From Azovibrio restrictus DSM 23866 (GTDB taxonomy: Bacteria > Pseudomonadota > Gammaproteobacteria > Burkholderiales > Rhodocyclaceae), in assembly GCF_000429665.1 (NCBI RefSeq), contig NZ_AUCH01000002.1:292554-356553 (forward strand): DNA of 64,000 bases, in the 5' to 3' direction. Below are positions 39,726 through 48,122 of the stretch, piece by piece (the stretch's first letter is position 1; each line of letters opens with the position of its first letter). Position numbers and translations under genes: made by a program. A model generated the notes under the pieces. It saw only the letters and a program-made list of their open reading frames with translations, was not told the origin of the DNA and did no database searches.

Positions 39726-40556
39726 ATGCCGACCCTTCATTGCGGAAAATACCGACTGCCCCTGGACCGACCCCTGGTCATGGGCATCGTCAACCTGACC
39801 CCCGACTCCTTCTCCGGCGACGGTCTGGCCGGGCAGACCCGGGCAGCCCTGGAACACGCCCGGGCCCAGTGGCAGGCCGGGGCGGACATGCTCGACCTGG
39901 GGGCGGAATCCACCCGCCCGGGCGCCCAGCCTACCTCCCTGGACGAGGAACTGGAGCGGCTGCTGCCGGTCCTGGAGGGCATGAAGGACTGGGGGGTGCC
40001 GGTTTCCATCGACACCTACAAGCCACCGGTGATGGCAGCGGCCCTGGCCGCCGGCGCCAGCATGATCAACGACATCAACGGGCTGCGCAGCCCGGGCGCC
40101 CTAGAGGCCGTCGCCGCCAGCGATTGCGGCATCTGCCTGATGCACATGCAGGGTGAACCGCTGCACATGCAGCAGGCTCCGGTTTATGGTGATGTGGTGG
40201 CCGAGGTTGAAAGTTTCCTTGCCCAGCGGCTGGCGGTCTGTGAACAAGCCGGCATTGCCCGGGACCGCCTGGTACTTGATCCAGGTTTCGGCTTCGGCAA
40301 GACGCAGGAACACAATCTGCGTCTGTTTGCCCACCTGCCGCGCCTGGCGGTGGCGGATCTGCCTCTGCTGGTGGGCGTATCCCGCAAGAGCATGCTGGGC
40401 GCGATCACCGGCCGGCCCGTGGCGGAGCGGCTGGCCGCCAGCCTGGGGGCCGCGGTGGTGGCGGCAGCCAAGGGGGCCCGCATCATCCGCGTACACGACG
40501 TGGCCGCCACCCGGGACGCCCTGGCGGTCTGGTCGGCCATCACACAACAGGAATAA
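39726..40556 (+). CDS. folP: Dihydropteroate synthase
   Basis: Joins p-aminobenzoate to dihydropterin pyrophosphate in folate synthesis; the sulfonamide target. 276 residues. Pterin-binding motifs MGIVNLTPDSFSGDG and LGAESTRPGA, SMINDINGLR, and LVGVSRKSMLG are intact. The stop overlaps the glmM ATG (TAATG), the classic folP-glmM pair. Confidence 0.97.
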   Translation: MPTLHCGKYRLPLDRPLVMGIVNLTPDSFSGDGLAGQTRAALEHARAQWQAGADMLDLGAESTRPGAQPTSLDEELERLLPVLEGMKDWGVPVSIDTYKPPVMAAALAAGASMINDINGLRSPGALEAVAASDCGICLMHMQGEPLHMQQAPVYGDVVAEVESFLAQRLAVCEQAGIARDRLVLDPGFGFGKTQEHNLRLFAHLPRLAVADLPLLVGVSRKSMLGAITGRPVAERLAASLGAAVVAAAKGARIIRVHDVAATRDALAVWSAITQQE

Positions 40557-41920
40557 TGACCATGAGCAGAAAGTATTTTGGCACCGACGGGGTGCGGGGC
40601 AGGGTAGGGGAGTTTCCCATCACCCCGGAATTCGCCATGAAGCTGGGCTATGCGGCCGGGAAAGTGCTGGTGGCCCAGGACGGCCTGCCCCAGGGAGAGC
40701 GGCCGGCGGTGTTGATCGGCAAGGACACCCGGGTTTCCGGCTACCTGCTGGAAGCCGCCCTGGAGGCCGGATTTTCCGCCGCGGGGGTGGATGTCTGTCT
40801 GGTGGGGCCGCTGCCTACCCCGGGGGTGGCCTACCTGACCCGGGCTCTGCGGCTCCAGGCCGGGGTGGTGATTTCCGCTTCCCACAATCCCTATGACGAT
40901 AATGGCATCAAGTTCTTCTCGGCCAGCGGCAGCAAGCTGCCCGACGGGGTGGAGCAGGCCATCGAGGCCGGTATTGACGGCCCCATGGGTTGTGTCGAGT
41001 CGGCCCGGCTGGGGCGGGCCCGGCGCATCAGCGACGCCCGGGGGCGCTACATCGAGTTCTGCAAGAGCACCTTTCCCAATGAGCTCAACCTGCGGGGGCT
41101 GAAGTTGGTGGTGGATTGCGCCCATGGGGCCGCCTACCACGTGGCGCCGGATGTATTCCATGAGTTGGGGGCTGAGGTCCGGACCATAGGTGCCGAACCC
41201 AACGGTCTGAACATCAATGCCGGAGTGGGCGCCACTGCCCCGGCTGCCCTGCGCCAGGCGGTGCAGGACCAGGGGGCCGACCTGGGCATTGCCCTGGATG
41301 GGGATGGCGACCGCCTGATGATGGTGGGGCCGGATGGGGCCTTGTACGACGGGGACCAGCTGCTGCACGCCATCGTGGCGGCCCGGGTTGCCCAGGGGCA
41401 GACGGTGCCGGGGGTGGTGGGCACCCTGATGAGCAACCTGGCCCTGGAGCATGCCATGGAGCGCCTGGGCATTCCCTTCGAGCGGGCTGCCGTGGGCGAC
41501 CGTTATGTGGTGGAGCGCCTGCTGGAACGGGGCTGGCAGCTGGGAGGGGAGAATTCTGGGCATCTCCTTTGTCTGGACAAGCACAGCACCGGGGACGGCA
41601 TCATTGCCGCCCTGCAGGTGCTGGCCGCCATCCGCCAGCAGGGGCAGGGAGCTGCCGAGCTGCTGGGGGCTTTGCAGCTTTACCCGCAGGTGCTGATCAA
41701 TGTGCCCATCGTCAAGGGCTTTGCCTGGCAGGGGCATCCGGCCATCGAAGCGGCCCGGAGTAGTGTGGAACAGGCTCTGGCAGGTCGGGGGCGGGTGTTG
41801 CTGCGGGCTTCGGGCACCGAGCCCCTGCTGCGGGTCATGGTGGAAGGGGGGGACGGTGTGCTGGTGCGGCAGCAGGCTGAGTTCCTGGCTGCTGCGGTAG
41901 CGGGGGCCCTGCAGGGCTGA
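40556..41920 (+). CDS. glmM: Phosphoglucosamine mutase
   Basis: Converts glucosamine-6-phosphate to glucosamine-1-phosphate for UDP-GlcNAc, feeding peptidoglycan and lipid A. 454 residues. Active-site phosphoserine loop ISASHNPYDDNGIKFFS, metal site ALDGDGDRLMMV, sugar-binding GGENSGHLL and phosphate-binding RASGTEPLLRVMVEG. Either ATG 40556 (overlapping the folP stop) or 40562 could initiate. Confidence 0.97.
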   Translation: MTMSRKYFGTDGVRGRVGEFPITPEFAMKLGYAAGKVLVAQDGLPQGERPAVLIGKDTRVSGYLLEAALEAGFSAAGVDVCLVGPLPTPGVAYLTRALRLQAGVVISASHNPYDDNGIKFFSASGSKLPDGVEQAIEAGIDGPMGCVESARLGRARRISDARGRYIEFCKSTFPNELNLRGLKLVVDCAHGAAYHVAPDVFHELGAEVRTIGAEPNGLNINAGVGATAPAALRQAVQDQGADLGIALDGDGDRLMMVGPDGALYDGDQLLHAIVAARVAQGQTVPGVVGTLMSNLALEHAMERLGIPFERAAVGDRYVVERLLERGWQLGGENSGHLLCLDKHSTGDGIIAALQVLAAIRQQGQGAAELLGALQLYPQVLINVPIVKGFAWQGHPAIEAARSSVEQALAGRGRVLLRASGTEPLLRVMVEGGDGVLVRQQAEFLAAAVAGALQG

Positions 41921-41926
41921 GGCCGG

Positions 41927-41953
41927 GGCCCCGGGAAGGAATTCTGCGGGGCC
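41927..41953 (+). terminator. Possible terminator after glmM
   Basis: GGCCCCG (41927-41933) pairs with CGGGGCC (41947-41953). The following ATAACGGTTTTG has only a short T run, so termination is plausible but weak. Confidence 0.45.
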
Positions 41954-41963
41954 ATAACGGTTT

Positions 41964-41996
41964 TGTAACAAACGTGTAACACGCCCACCCTAGACT
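41964..41996 (+). promoter_or_regulatory. Pho box and promoter of pstSCAB
   Basis: Two direct TGTAACA repeats (41964-41970, 41975-41981) 11 bases apart match PhoB half-sites, with a -10-like TAGACT at 41991-41996 nine bases further on. This is the standard layout of a PhoB-activated promoter lacking a -35. The pstS ATG lies 57 bases downstream of the -10. Confidence 0.8.
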
Positions 41997-42053
41997 TTCG
42001 TCTGTCTGCTGCGTCGCAGCGATATTTTTGACCAAAAGTTCAGGAGATAGACG

Positions 42054-43049
42054 ATGCAAGTTACCCGCCTGTTTGCCGCCATGAGCCTCGCCCTGGCCGG
42101 CGTTGCTGTTTCCGGCGCCGCTGCCGCCCAAACCTACGTGAAGATCGACGGCTCTTCCACCGTCTTCCCTGTGACCGAAGCCGTGGCCGAGGACTTCCAG
42201 AAGTCCAAGAAGGGTGCCGTGCGCGTCACCGTCGGCATCTCCGGCACTGGCGGCGGCTTCAAGAAGTTCTGCCGCGGCGAAACCGACATCTCCAACGCTT
42301 CCCGCCCCATTGCCAAGAAGGAAATGGACGCCTGCAAGGAAGCCGGCATCGAGTACATCGAACTGCCCGTGGCCTACGATGCCCTGACCGTGGTCATCAA
42401 CCCCAAGAACGATTTCGTCAAGCAACTCTCCGTGGCTGAACTGAAGGCCATGTGGGAACCCGCTGCCCAAGGCAAGGTGACGAGCTGGAAGCAGATCAAC
42501 CCCGCTTTCCCTGACAAGCCCCTGAAGCTGTTCGGGCCCGGTGCCGACTCCGGTACCTTCGACTATTTCACCGAGGCCGTGACCGGCAAGTCCAAGTCCA
42601 GCCGGGGTGACTTCACCGCCTCCGAGGACGACAACGTGCTGGTTCAGGGGGTATCCCGCGATATCAATGCCCTGGGCTTCTTCGGTTTTGCCTATTACGA
42701 GGAAAACCACGGCAAGCTGAAGGCCGTGCCCATCGTCAATGAAAAGGGCCAGGCCGTGCTGCCCTCCAACGACAACGTGATCAATGGCTCCTACAGCCCC
42801 CTGGCCCGTCCCATCTTCGTGTATGTGAATGCCAAGGCTGCCGAGCGTCCCGAAATCAAGGAGTTCGTCGAGTACTACATGACCCATGGCTCCAAGCTCG
42901 CCAAGGAAGTCAAGTACGTGCCTCTGCCCGCCAAGGCTTATTCCCACAACATGGAGCAGTTCAAGGCCATGAAGAAGGGCACCAAGTTTGGCGGCGAAAA
43001 CAAGGTGGGTCTGACCATCGAAGAGCTTATGAAGCTCGAAGCCAAGTAA
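42054..43049 (+). CDS. pstS: Periplasmic phosphate-binding protein PstS
   Basis: High-affinity phosphate binding for the Pst ABC importer. 331 residues with a signal peptide (cleavage after AAAAQ, about residue 24-25). Phosphate-site segments IDGSSTVFPVTEA, GISGTGGGFKKFCRGETDISNASRP and FGPGADSGTFDYF are visible. Shape matches the PstS-like subgroup with a single phosphate-binding domain. GGAG lies upstream. A strong hairpin follows, probably to set PstS above the membrane subunits. Confidence 0.96.
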   Translation: MQVTRLFAAMSLALAGVAVSGAAAAQTYVKIDGSSTVFPVTEAVAEDFQKSKKGAVRVTVGISGTGGGFKKFCRGETDISNASRPIAKKEMDACKEAGIEYIELPVAYDALTVVINPKNDFVKQLSVAELKAMWEPAAQGKVTSWKQINPAFPDKPLKLFGPGADSGTFDYFTEAVTGKSKSSRGDFTASEDDNVLVQGVSRDINALGFFGFAYYEENHGKLKAVPIVNEKGQAVLPSNDNVINGSYSPLARPIFVYVNAKAAERPEIKEFVEYYMTHGSKLAKEVKYVPLPAKAYSHNMEQFKAMKKGTKFGGENKVGLTIEELMKLEAK

Positions 43050-43059
43050 TATCCTTCAG

Positions 43060-43088
43060 GCCACTCCGGGGGGTTTCCCCGGGGTGGC
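43060..43088 (+). terminator. Attenuating hairpin between pstS and pstC
   Basis: A 12-bp stem (GCCACTCCGGGG / CCCCGGGGTGGC, one G-U pair) with a 5-base loop follows the pstS stop by 10 bases. The T content downstream is modest, so partial termination or 3'-end protection is expected. Confidence 0.7.
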
Positions 43089-43125
43089 TGTTTCCGCTTG
43101 TTGCATCAACCAACGGAAAGCATTC

Positions 43126-44076
43126 ATGACTTCAGTTGTTATCGATTCCCAGGGAGTAGCGGAGATGTCCGTGCCAAGTGATCGGCTCAAGAAAGATCGC
43201 ACCCGTCACATGAAGGAGCAGGTCATCGAGGCCATCCTGTTCCTGGCGGCCTTCGTGTCCGTGTTCACCACGGTGGCGATTGTCTACATCCTCGTGAGCG
43301 AGTCCCTGGTCTTCTTCGAGCACGTGCCGCTCAAGGATTTTCTGTTCGATACCCAATGGACGCCCCTGTTCGATGATGCCCACTACGGCATCATGGTGCT
43401 CCTCTCCGGGACCATCACCAGTTCCCTGGTGGCGTTGCTGGTGGCCATTCCTCTGGGTACCGTGATCGCCATCTACCTGTCCGAGTTCGCCACCTTCAAG
43501 GTGCGCGAGATCGCCAAGCCTTTTCTGGAGTTGCTGGGCGGGGTGCCCACCATCGTCTATGGCTATTTCGCCCTGATGTTCCTGACCCCCATCCTGCAGG
43601 CCATCTATCCGGATCTGCCGGGCTTCAACCTGCTCTCCGCCGGCCTGATCATGGGGGTGATGATCATCCCTTACGTGGCTTCCCTGTCCGAGGATGCCAT
43701 GCGGGCCGTGCCCATGTCCCTGCGCGAAGGCTCTTACGCCATGGGCGCCACCCGCCTGCAGACCGCCATCCGGGTGGTGATGCCGGCGGCGACCTCGGGT
43801 ATTGCTTCCGCCTACATCCTCGGGGTGTCCCGGGCGGTGGGGGAGACCATGATCCTGGCCGTGGCGGCCGGCATGCAGCCCAACCTGACCTTCAACCCCG
43901 CCGAGCCGGGGGCCACCATCACCTCCTTCATCGTGCAGGTGGCCCTGGGGGATCTGCCCCATGGCAGCATCGGTTACCAGACCATCTTCGCTGCGGGTCT
44001 GACCCTGATGCTCCTGACCCTGGCTTTCAACCTGCTCGGCTACTACATGCGCAAGAAATACCGCGAGGTGTATTGA
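43126..44076 (+). CDS. pstC: Phosphate ABC transporter permease PstC
   Basis: Inner-membrane subunit of the Pst importer. The ATG at 43126 (GGAAAG upstream) gives 316 residues; the frame opens earlier at 43084 but that lies in the hairpin. A polar N-terminus of about 35 residues precedes six transmembrane segments. Typical PstC segments: FLELLGGVPTIVYGYFAL, and the EAA-type loop SLREGSYAMGATRLQTAIRVVMP. The stop overlaps the pstA start (ATGA). Confidence 0.95.
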   Translation: MTSVVIDSQGVAEMSVPSDRLKKDRTRHMKEQVIEAILFLAAFVSVFTTVAIVYILVSESLVFFEHVPLKDFLFDTQWTPLFDDAHYGIMVLLSGTITSSLVALLVAIPLGTVIAIYLSEFATFKVREIAKPFLELLGGVPTIVYGYFALMFLTPILQAIYPDLPGFNLLSAGLIMGVMIIPYVASLSEDAMRAVPMSLREGSYAMGATRLQTAIRVVMPAATSGIASAYILGVSRAVGETMILAVAAGMQPNLTFNPAEPGATITSFIVQVALGDLPHGSIGYQTIFAAGLTLMLLTLAFNLLGYYMRKKYREVY

Positions 44077-44999
44077 TGAACCAACAAGAACTGCAATCCC
44101 TGCGGGATCTGATCGGCAAGCACAAACGCTATGACTGGCTGTTCGGGATCCTGGGCATCCTTTCCCTGATGGTGGGGATCCTGACCTTCCTGGCCCTGTT
44201 TGTGGACATGGCCATCGAGGGGCTGGGGCGTATCGATGCCGAATTCCTCTCCTCCTTCCCCTCGCGCCGGGCTTCCGAGGCGGGCATCCTCTCTGCCTGG
44301 GTCGGCTCCCTGCTGGTGATGTTCGTCACCGCCGTGGCCGCCGTGCCCCTGGGGGTGGCTGCCGGGGTGTATCTGGAAGAATATGCCCCCAAGAACTGGA
44401 TCACCGACATCATCGAGATCAACGTGACCAACCTGGCAGGCGTGCCCTCCATCATCTACGGTCTGCTGGCTCTGGGGCTGTTCGTCTACACCTTCGGCCT
44501 GGGGCAGAGCATCATCACCGCCGGGCTGACCCTGGCGCTCCTGATCCTGCCGGTAGTGATCGTGGCCACCCGCGAATCCATTCGCGCCATTCCCCAGATG
44601 GTCCGGGAGGGAGCTTACGGTTGCGGTGCCACCACCTGGCAGGTGGTGCGGGACCACATCGTGCCTTATTCCAGTGCCGGGATCATGACCGGGGTCATCA
44701 TCGGGATGGCCCGGGCCATTGGCGAGACGGCCCCCATCATCACCATCGGGGCGCTGACCTTCATTGCCTTCCTGCCCAACGCGCCCTTCACGGGGGAGCC
44801 CCCGGCCGGCCCCTTTGACTGGCTGTTCTCTCCCTTTACCGTGATGCCAATCCAGATGTTCAACTGGACCTCCCGGCCGGAAGCCGCCTTCCTGGAAAAT
44901 GCGGCTGCGGCGGGTTTCATCCTGGTATTCATGACCCTGCTGATGAACGGCGCCGCCATCTGGCTGCGCTACCGGATGCGCAAGAGCATCAAGTGGTAA
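44076..44999 (+). CDS. pstA: Phosphate ABC transporter permease PstA
   Basis: Second inner-membrane subunit of the Pst importer, 307 residues from ATG 44076. Six transmembrane segments; conserved NLAGVPSIIYGLLALGLFV and the EAA loop REGAYGCGATTWQVVRDHIVP that contacts PstB. Translationally coupled to pstC by a one-base overlap. Confidence 0.95.
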   Translation: MNQQELQSLRDLIGKHKRYDWLFGILGILSLMVGILTFLALFVDMAIEGLGRIDAEFLSSFPSRRASEAGILSAWVGSLLVMFVTAVAAVPLGVAAGVYLEEYAPKNWITDIIEINVTNLAGVPSIIYGLLALGLFVYTFGLGQSIITAGLTLALLILPVVIVATRESIRAIPQMVREGAYGCGATTWQVVRDHIVPYSSAGIMTGVIIGMARAIGETAPIITIGALTFIAFLPNAPFTGEPPAGPFDWLFSPFTVMPIQMFNWTSRPEAAFLENAAAAGFILVFMTLLMNGAAIWLRYRMRKSIKW

Positions 45000-45024
45000 G
45001 AACTCAATACGATTGGTGAATTCC

Positions 45025-45813
45025 ATGAGCGAAATGCAAGCACAACACCCCATCCTCAAGGCCGAGGCCAAGGAACTGAACTTCTACTACGGCAACTTCC
45101 ATGCCCTCAAGGGCATCAACATGCCTGTGTATGAGAACAAGGTCACGGCCCTGATCGGGCCTTCCGGTTGCGGCAAATCCACTTTCCTGCGCTGCTTCAA
45201 CCGCATGCACGACCTGTATCCCGGTAACCGCTACGAGGGTGGTGGCATCGAGTTCCACCCGGATCGCACCAACCTGCTTTCCCCCAAGGTGGATCCCATC
45301 GAGGTGCGCATGCGCATTTCCATGGTGTTCCAGAAGCCTAACCCTTTTCCCAAGTCCATCTATGAGAACGTGGCCTATGGTCTCCGGGTCCGGGGGGAGC
45401 GTTCCAAGTCGGTGCTCGACGACAAGGTGGAATCCGCCCTTCGCGGTGCTGCCCTGTGGGATGAGGTCAAGGACCGTCTCGGAGAGCTGGGGGCCAATCT
45501 TTCCGGCGGTCAGCAGCAGCGCCTGTGCATCGCCCGGGCCCTGGCCACCGATCCTGAACTCCTGTTGTTCGACGAGCCTACCTCGGCCCTGGACCCCATC
45601 GCCACGGCCAGTATCGAGGAGCTGGTTACCGAGCTGAAGAACAAGGTGACCATCCTGATCGTGACCCACAACATGCAGCAGGCGGCCCGGGTTTCCGACT
45701 ACACCGCTTACATGTATATCGGCGAGCTGGTGGAGTTCGGGGTGACTGACGAGATTTTCATCAAGCCCCAGAAGAAGCAGACCGAGGACTATATTACCGG
45801 ACGTTTTGGTTGA
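45025..45813 (+). CDS. pstB: Phosphate ABC transporter ATP-binding protein PstB
   Basis: ATPase of the Pst importer, 262 residues from ATG 45025 (upstream GTG/TTG codons at 45013-45018 are less likely). Walker A GPSGCGKST, Q-loop MVFQKPNPFPKSIYEN, signature LSGGQQQRLCIARAL, Walker B LLLFDEPTSALDP and the switch His in VTHNMQQAARVSD. Last gene of the operon: a terminator follows and no phoU is found. Confidence 0.97.
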   Translation: MSEMQAQHPILKAEAKELNFYYGNFHALKGINMPVYENKVTALIGPSGCGKSTFLRCFNRMHDLYPGNRYEGGGIEFHPDRTNLLSPKVDPIEVRMRISMVFQKPNPFPKSIYENVAYGLRVRGERSKSVLDDKVESALRGAALWDEVKDRLGELGANLSGGQQQRLCIARALATDPELLLFDEPTSALDPIATASIEELVTELKNKVTILIVTHNMQQAARVSDYTAYMYIGELVEFGVTDEIFIKPQKKQTEDYITGRFG

Positions 45814-45839
45814 AATTCAAAGGCTTGTGTTGTTTTTGC

Positions 45840-45868
45840 AAAGGGCTTGGCGTGCTGCCGAGCCCTTT
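45840..45868 (+). terminator. Terminator of pstSCAB
   Basis: AAAGGGCT (45840-45847) pairs with AGCCCTTT (45861-45868), extended inward by GGC/GCC, then CCTTTCTT. Confidence 0.8.
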
Positions 45869-45874
45869 CCTTTC

Positions 45875-45904
45875 TTGACCGTGGCTTAGCCCGGTCTATA
45901 TAAT
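45875..45904 (+). promoter_or_regulatory. sigma70 promoter of tpiA-secG
   Basis: -35 TTGACC at 45875-45880, 18-base spacer, -10 TATAAT at 45899-45904. The tpiA ATG follows 28 bases later. Confidence 0.75.
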
Positions 45905-45932
45905 CCGGCGTCTTGGTCCGTGGGTAAACTGA

Positions 45933-46691
45933 ATGCGCCGCCAGCCGTTTGTAGCCGGTAACTGGAAGATGAATGGCAGTTGCGTCACCAATCAGAAGCT
46001 GGTGGCTGAACTCCTGGAGTCCCTCGGTGACTCGTCAGCAGCGGCGTTTGCGGTTTGTGTTCCTCATCCCTACCTGGATCAGGTTTCCCGTCTGCTGGCG
46101 GGCTCCTGTCTGGCCCTGGGGGCTCAGGATGTGAGTCCTCATGAATCCGGGGCTTACACCGGCGAAGTTGCTGCCTCCATGCTGCTGGATTTTGCCTGCC
46201 GTTATGTGATCGTTGGGCATTCGGAGCGGCGCAGCATGCACGCTGAATCCGATGCTCTGGTGGCCCGGAAGTTCGGGGCGGCCCGGGCTGCCGGCCTGGT
46301 TCCTCTGCTTTGTCTGGGGGAGACTCTGGCGGAGCGGCAGGCTGGCGATACCTTGCCGGTCCTGTTCCGGCAGTTGCAGGCAGTGCTGGATGCCCATGGT
46401 GTTGCTGCTCTGGCAGATGCGGTACTGGCTTACGAGCCGGTCTGGGCCATAGGTACTGGCCTGACGGCTGCCCCCGAGCAGGCTCAGGCGGTGCATCAGG
46501 CCTTGCGGCAGTATGTGGCGGAACGTGATCCCGGGGTGGCTGCGGGCTTGCGGATCGTTTATGGTGGTAGCGTCAAGGCTGGAAATGCGGCGCAGTTGTT
46601 CGCCCAGCCGGATATCGATGGTGGTCTCATCGGTGGCGCTTCCTTGGATGCAAAAGAGTTCCTGGCCATCTGCCAGGCGGCGAATATTTGA
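45933..46691 (+). CDS. tpiA: Triosephosphate isomerase
   Basis: Interconverts dihydroxyacetone phosphate and glyceraldehyde-3-phosphate. 252 residues. Catalytic Lys in FVAGNWKMNGS, His in VIVGHSERRS, Glu in AYEPVWAIGTG, and the phosphate-binding YGGSVKAGNA. First of the tpiA-secG pair; secG starts 8 bases after its stop. Confidence 0.97.
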   Translation: MRRQPFVAGNWKMNGSCVTNQKLVAELLESLGDSSAAAFAVCVPHPYLDQVSRLLAGSCLALGAQDVSPHESGAYTGEVAASMLLDFACRYVIVGHSERRSMHAESDALVARKFGAARAAGLVPLLCLGETLAERQAGDTLPVLFRQLQAVLDAHGVAALADAVLAYEPVWAIGTGLTAAPEQAQAVHQALRQYVAERDPGVAAGLRIVYGGSVKAGNAAQLFAQPDIDGGLIGGASLDAKEFLAICQAANI

Positions 46692-46699
46692 AGAATTCC

Positions 46700-47068
46700 A
46701 TGAATTGGCTATTTTCCCTGGTTTTGACGGTTCATATCCTGGTGGCGATTGCCATCATCGGCCTGGTGCTCGTGCAGCACGGCAAAGGCGCGGACATGGG
46801 TGCGGCATTTGGTAGCGGTGCCTCCGGCAGCCTTTTTGGCTCCTCCGGTTCTGCAAACTTTCTGAGTCGCAGCACGGGGGTTTTGGCGACGGTTTTCTTC
46901 ATTACCAGCCTGGTTTTGGCCTATGTGGCCTCCAGTGCTCCAAAAACCTCTGGAAGTGTGATGCAGGAAGCTGTACAATCCGCCCCGGTTACGCAGCCTG
47001 CTGTTGCGCCTGAAGCTCAAGGCGCCGCTGTCCCGGCAGGTTCGAAAGAAAAGGATATTCCCAGGTAA
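46700..47068 (+). CDS. secG: Preprotein translocase subunit SecG
   Basis: Small inner-membrane subunit of SecYEG. The ATG at 46700 gives 122 residues; a TTG at 46688 overlapping the tpiA stop is less likely. Two transmembrane segments (about 4-24 and 55-75) and the hallmark VLVQHGKGADMGAAFGSGASGSLFGSSG loop (here split as QHGKGADMGAAFGSG and SLFGSSGSANFLSR). An Ala/Pro-rich C-terminal tail follows. The tpiA-secG-tRNA-Leu-nuo order is typical of betaproteobacteria. Confidence 0.95.
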   Translation: MNWLFSLVLTVHILVAIAIIGLVLVQHGKGADMGAAFGSGASGSLFGSSGSANFLSRSTGVLATVFFITSLVLAYVASSAPKTSGSVMQEAVQSAPVTQPAVAPEAQGAAVPAGSKEKDIPR

Positions 47069-47103
47069 TCTGGTTGGGGTTTCAGGCTCCATCGGGATTT
47101 CCG

Positions 47104-47188
47104 GCCGACGTGGTGAAATTGGTAGACACGCTATCTTGAGGGGGTAGTGGCGCAAGCCGTGCGAGTTCGAGTCTCGCCGTCGGCACCA
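47104..47188 (+). tRNA. tRNA-Leu (anticodon GAG)
   Basis: 85 bases with CCA encoded. Acceptor stem GCCGACG pairs with CGTCGGC; discriminator A. The anticodon stem CTATC/GGTAG encloses TTGAGGG, giving GAG at 47138-47140, and a long variable arm follows as expected for class II tRNA-Leu. T-arm contains GTTCGAGTC. Located between secG and nuoA. Confidence 0.95.
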
Positions 47189-47201
47189 TAACAATAATAG
47201 G

Positions 47202-47227
47202 GGCAGCTTTTTAGCTGCCTGTTTTTT
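47202..47227 (+). terminator. Intrinsic terminator after tRNA-Leu, upstream of nuoA
   Basis: GGCAGCT-TTTT-AGCTGCC followed by TGTTTTTT, a textbook rho-independent terminator that ends only 22 bases before the nuoA ATG. Confidence 0.85.
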
Positions 47228-47249
47228 GACTAACGAGTGTGGCCGAATC

Positions 47250-47624
47250 ATGCTGGAAAATTATTTTCCGATTCTGATGTTCATTCTCGTGGGTCTGGCA
47301 ATTGGAGTCTTGCCGGTACTCATGGGTTGGCTTCTCGCTCCGAGTCGTCCCGATTCGGAAAAACTCTCCCCCTATGAGTGTGGCTTCGAGGCATTCGAAG
47401 ATGCGCGCATGAAGTTCGATGTGCGCTACTACCTCATTGCCATCATCTTCATCCTCTTCGATCTCGAAATTGCCTTCCTCTTTCCCTGGGCCACGGTCTT
47501 CAAGGACATCGTTGCCAGCGAGCCCATGAGGTTCTTCGGTTTCATCGAAGTTGCGATTTTCCTCACCATCATCCTGGTGGGTGATGCCTACGCCTGGGCC
47601 AAGGGCGCCCTGGATTGGGAGTGA
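47250..47624 (+). CDS. nuoA: NADH-quinone oxidoreductase subunit A
   Basis: Membrane-arm subunit of complex I. 124 residues from ATG 47250, three transmembrane segments, with the conserved SPYECGFEAFEDARMKFDVRYYLIAIIFILFDLE region (seen as PYECGFEAFEDARMKFDVRY). An upstream in-frame TTG at 47226 lies in the terminator and is rejected. First gene of nuoA-N; the SD is weak. Confidence 0.97.
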   Translation: MLENYFPILMFILVGLAIGVLPVLMGWLLAPSRPDSEKLSPYECGFEAFEDARMKFDVRYYLIAIIFILFDLEIAFLFPWATVFKDIVASEPMRFFGFIEVAIFLTIILVGDAYAWAKGALDWE

Positions 47625-47627
47625 TTC

Positions 47628-48104
47628 ATGTCGATTGAAGGTGTTCTGCAGGAAGGCTTTGTCACCACCACGGCCGACAAGCTGATCAATTTTGTGCGCA
47701 CGGGCTCCATGTGGCCCATGACCTTCGGTCTGGCCTGTTGTGCGGTGGAAATGATCCATGCCGGTTGTTCCCGTTACGATCTGGACCGTTTTGGCGTGGT
47801 GTTCCGTCCCTCGCCGCGCCAGTCGGATGTGATGATCGTGGCAGGTACCCTGACCAACAAGATGGGGCCTGCGCTGCGCAAGGTCTACGATCAGATGGCC
47901 GAGCCCCGCTGGGTGATCTCCATGGGCTCCTGTGCCAATGGTGGTGGCTACTATCATTATTCCTATTCGGTGGTGCGCGGTTGCGACCGGATTGTGCCTG
48001 TGGATATCTACGTGCCCGGCTGTCCTCCGACGGCAGAGGCCCTGATCTACGGCATCATCCAGTTGCAGAACAAGATCCGTCGCACCAGTACCATCGCCCG
48101 CTAA
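47628..48104 (+). CDS. nuoB: NADH-quinone oxidoreductase subunit B
   Basis: Carries the terminal 4Fe-4S cluster N2 that reduces quinone. 158 residues. Cysteine ligands in FGLACCAVEM, MGSCANGGGYYHYSYSVVRGCD and VPGCPPTAEAL are intact. Three bases after nuoA. Confidence 0.98.
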   Translation: MSIEGVLQEGFVTTTADKLINFVRTGSMWPMTFGLACCAVEMIHAGCSRYDLDRFGVVFRPSPRQSDVMIVAGTLTNKMGPALRKVYDQMAEPRWVISMGSCANGGGYYHYSYSVVRGCDRIVPVDIYVPGCPPTAEALIYGIIQLQNKIRRTSTIAR

Positions 48105-48122
48105 TTTCCTCAGGTCATCCTT

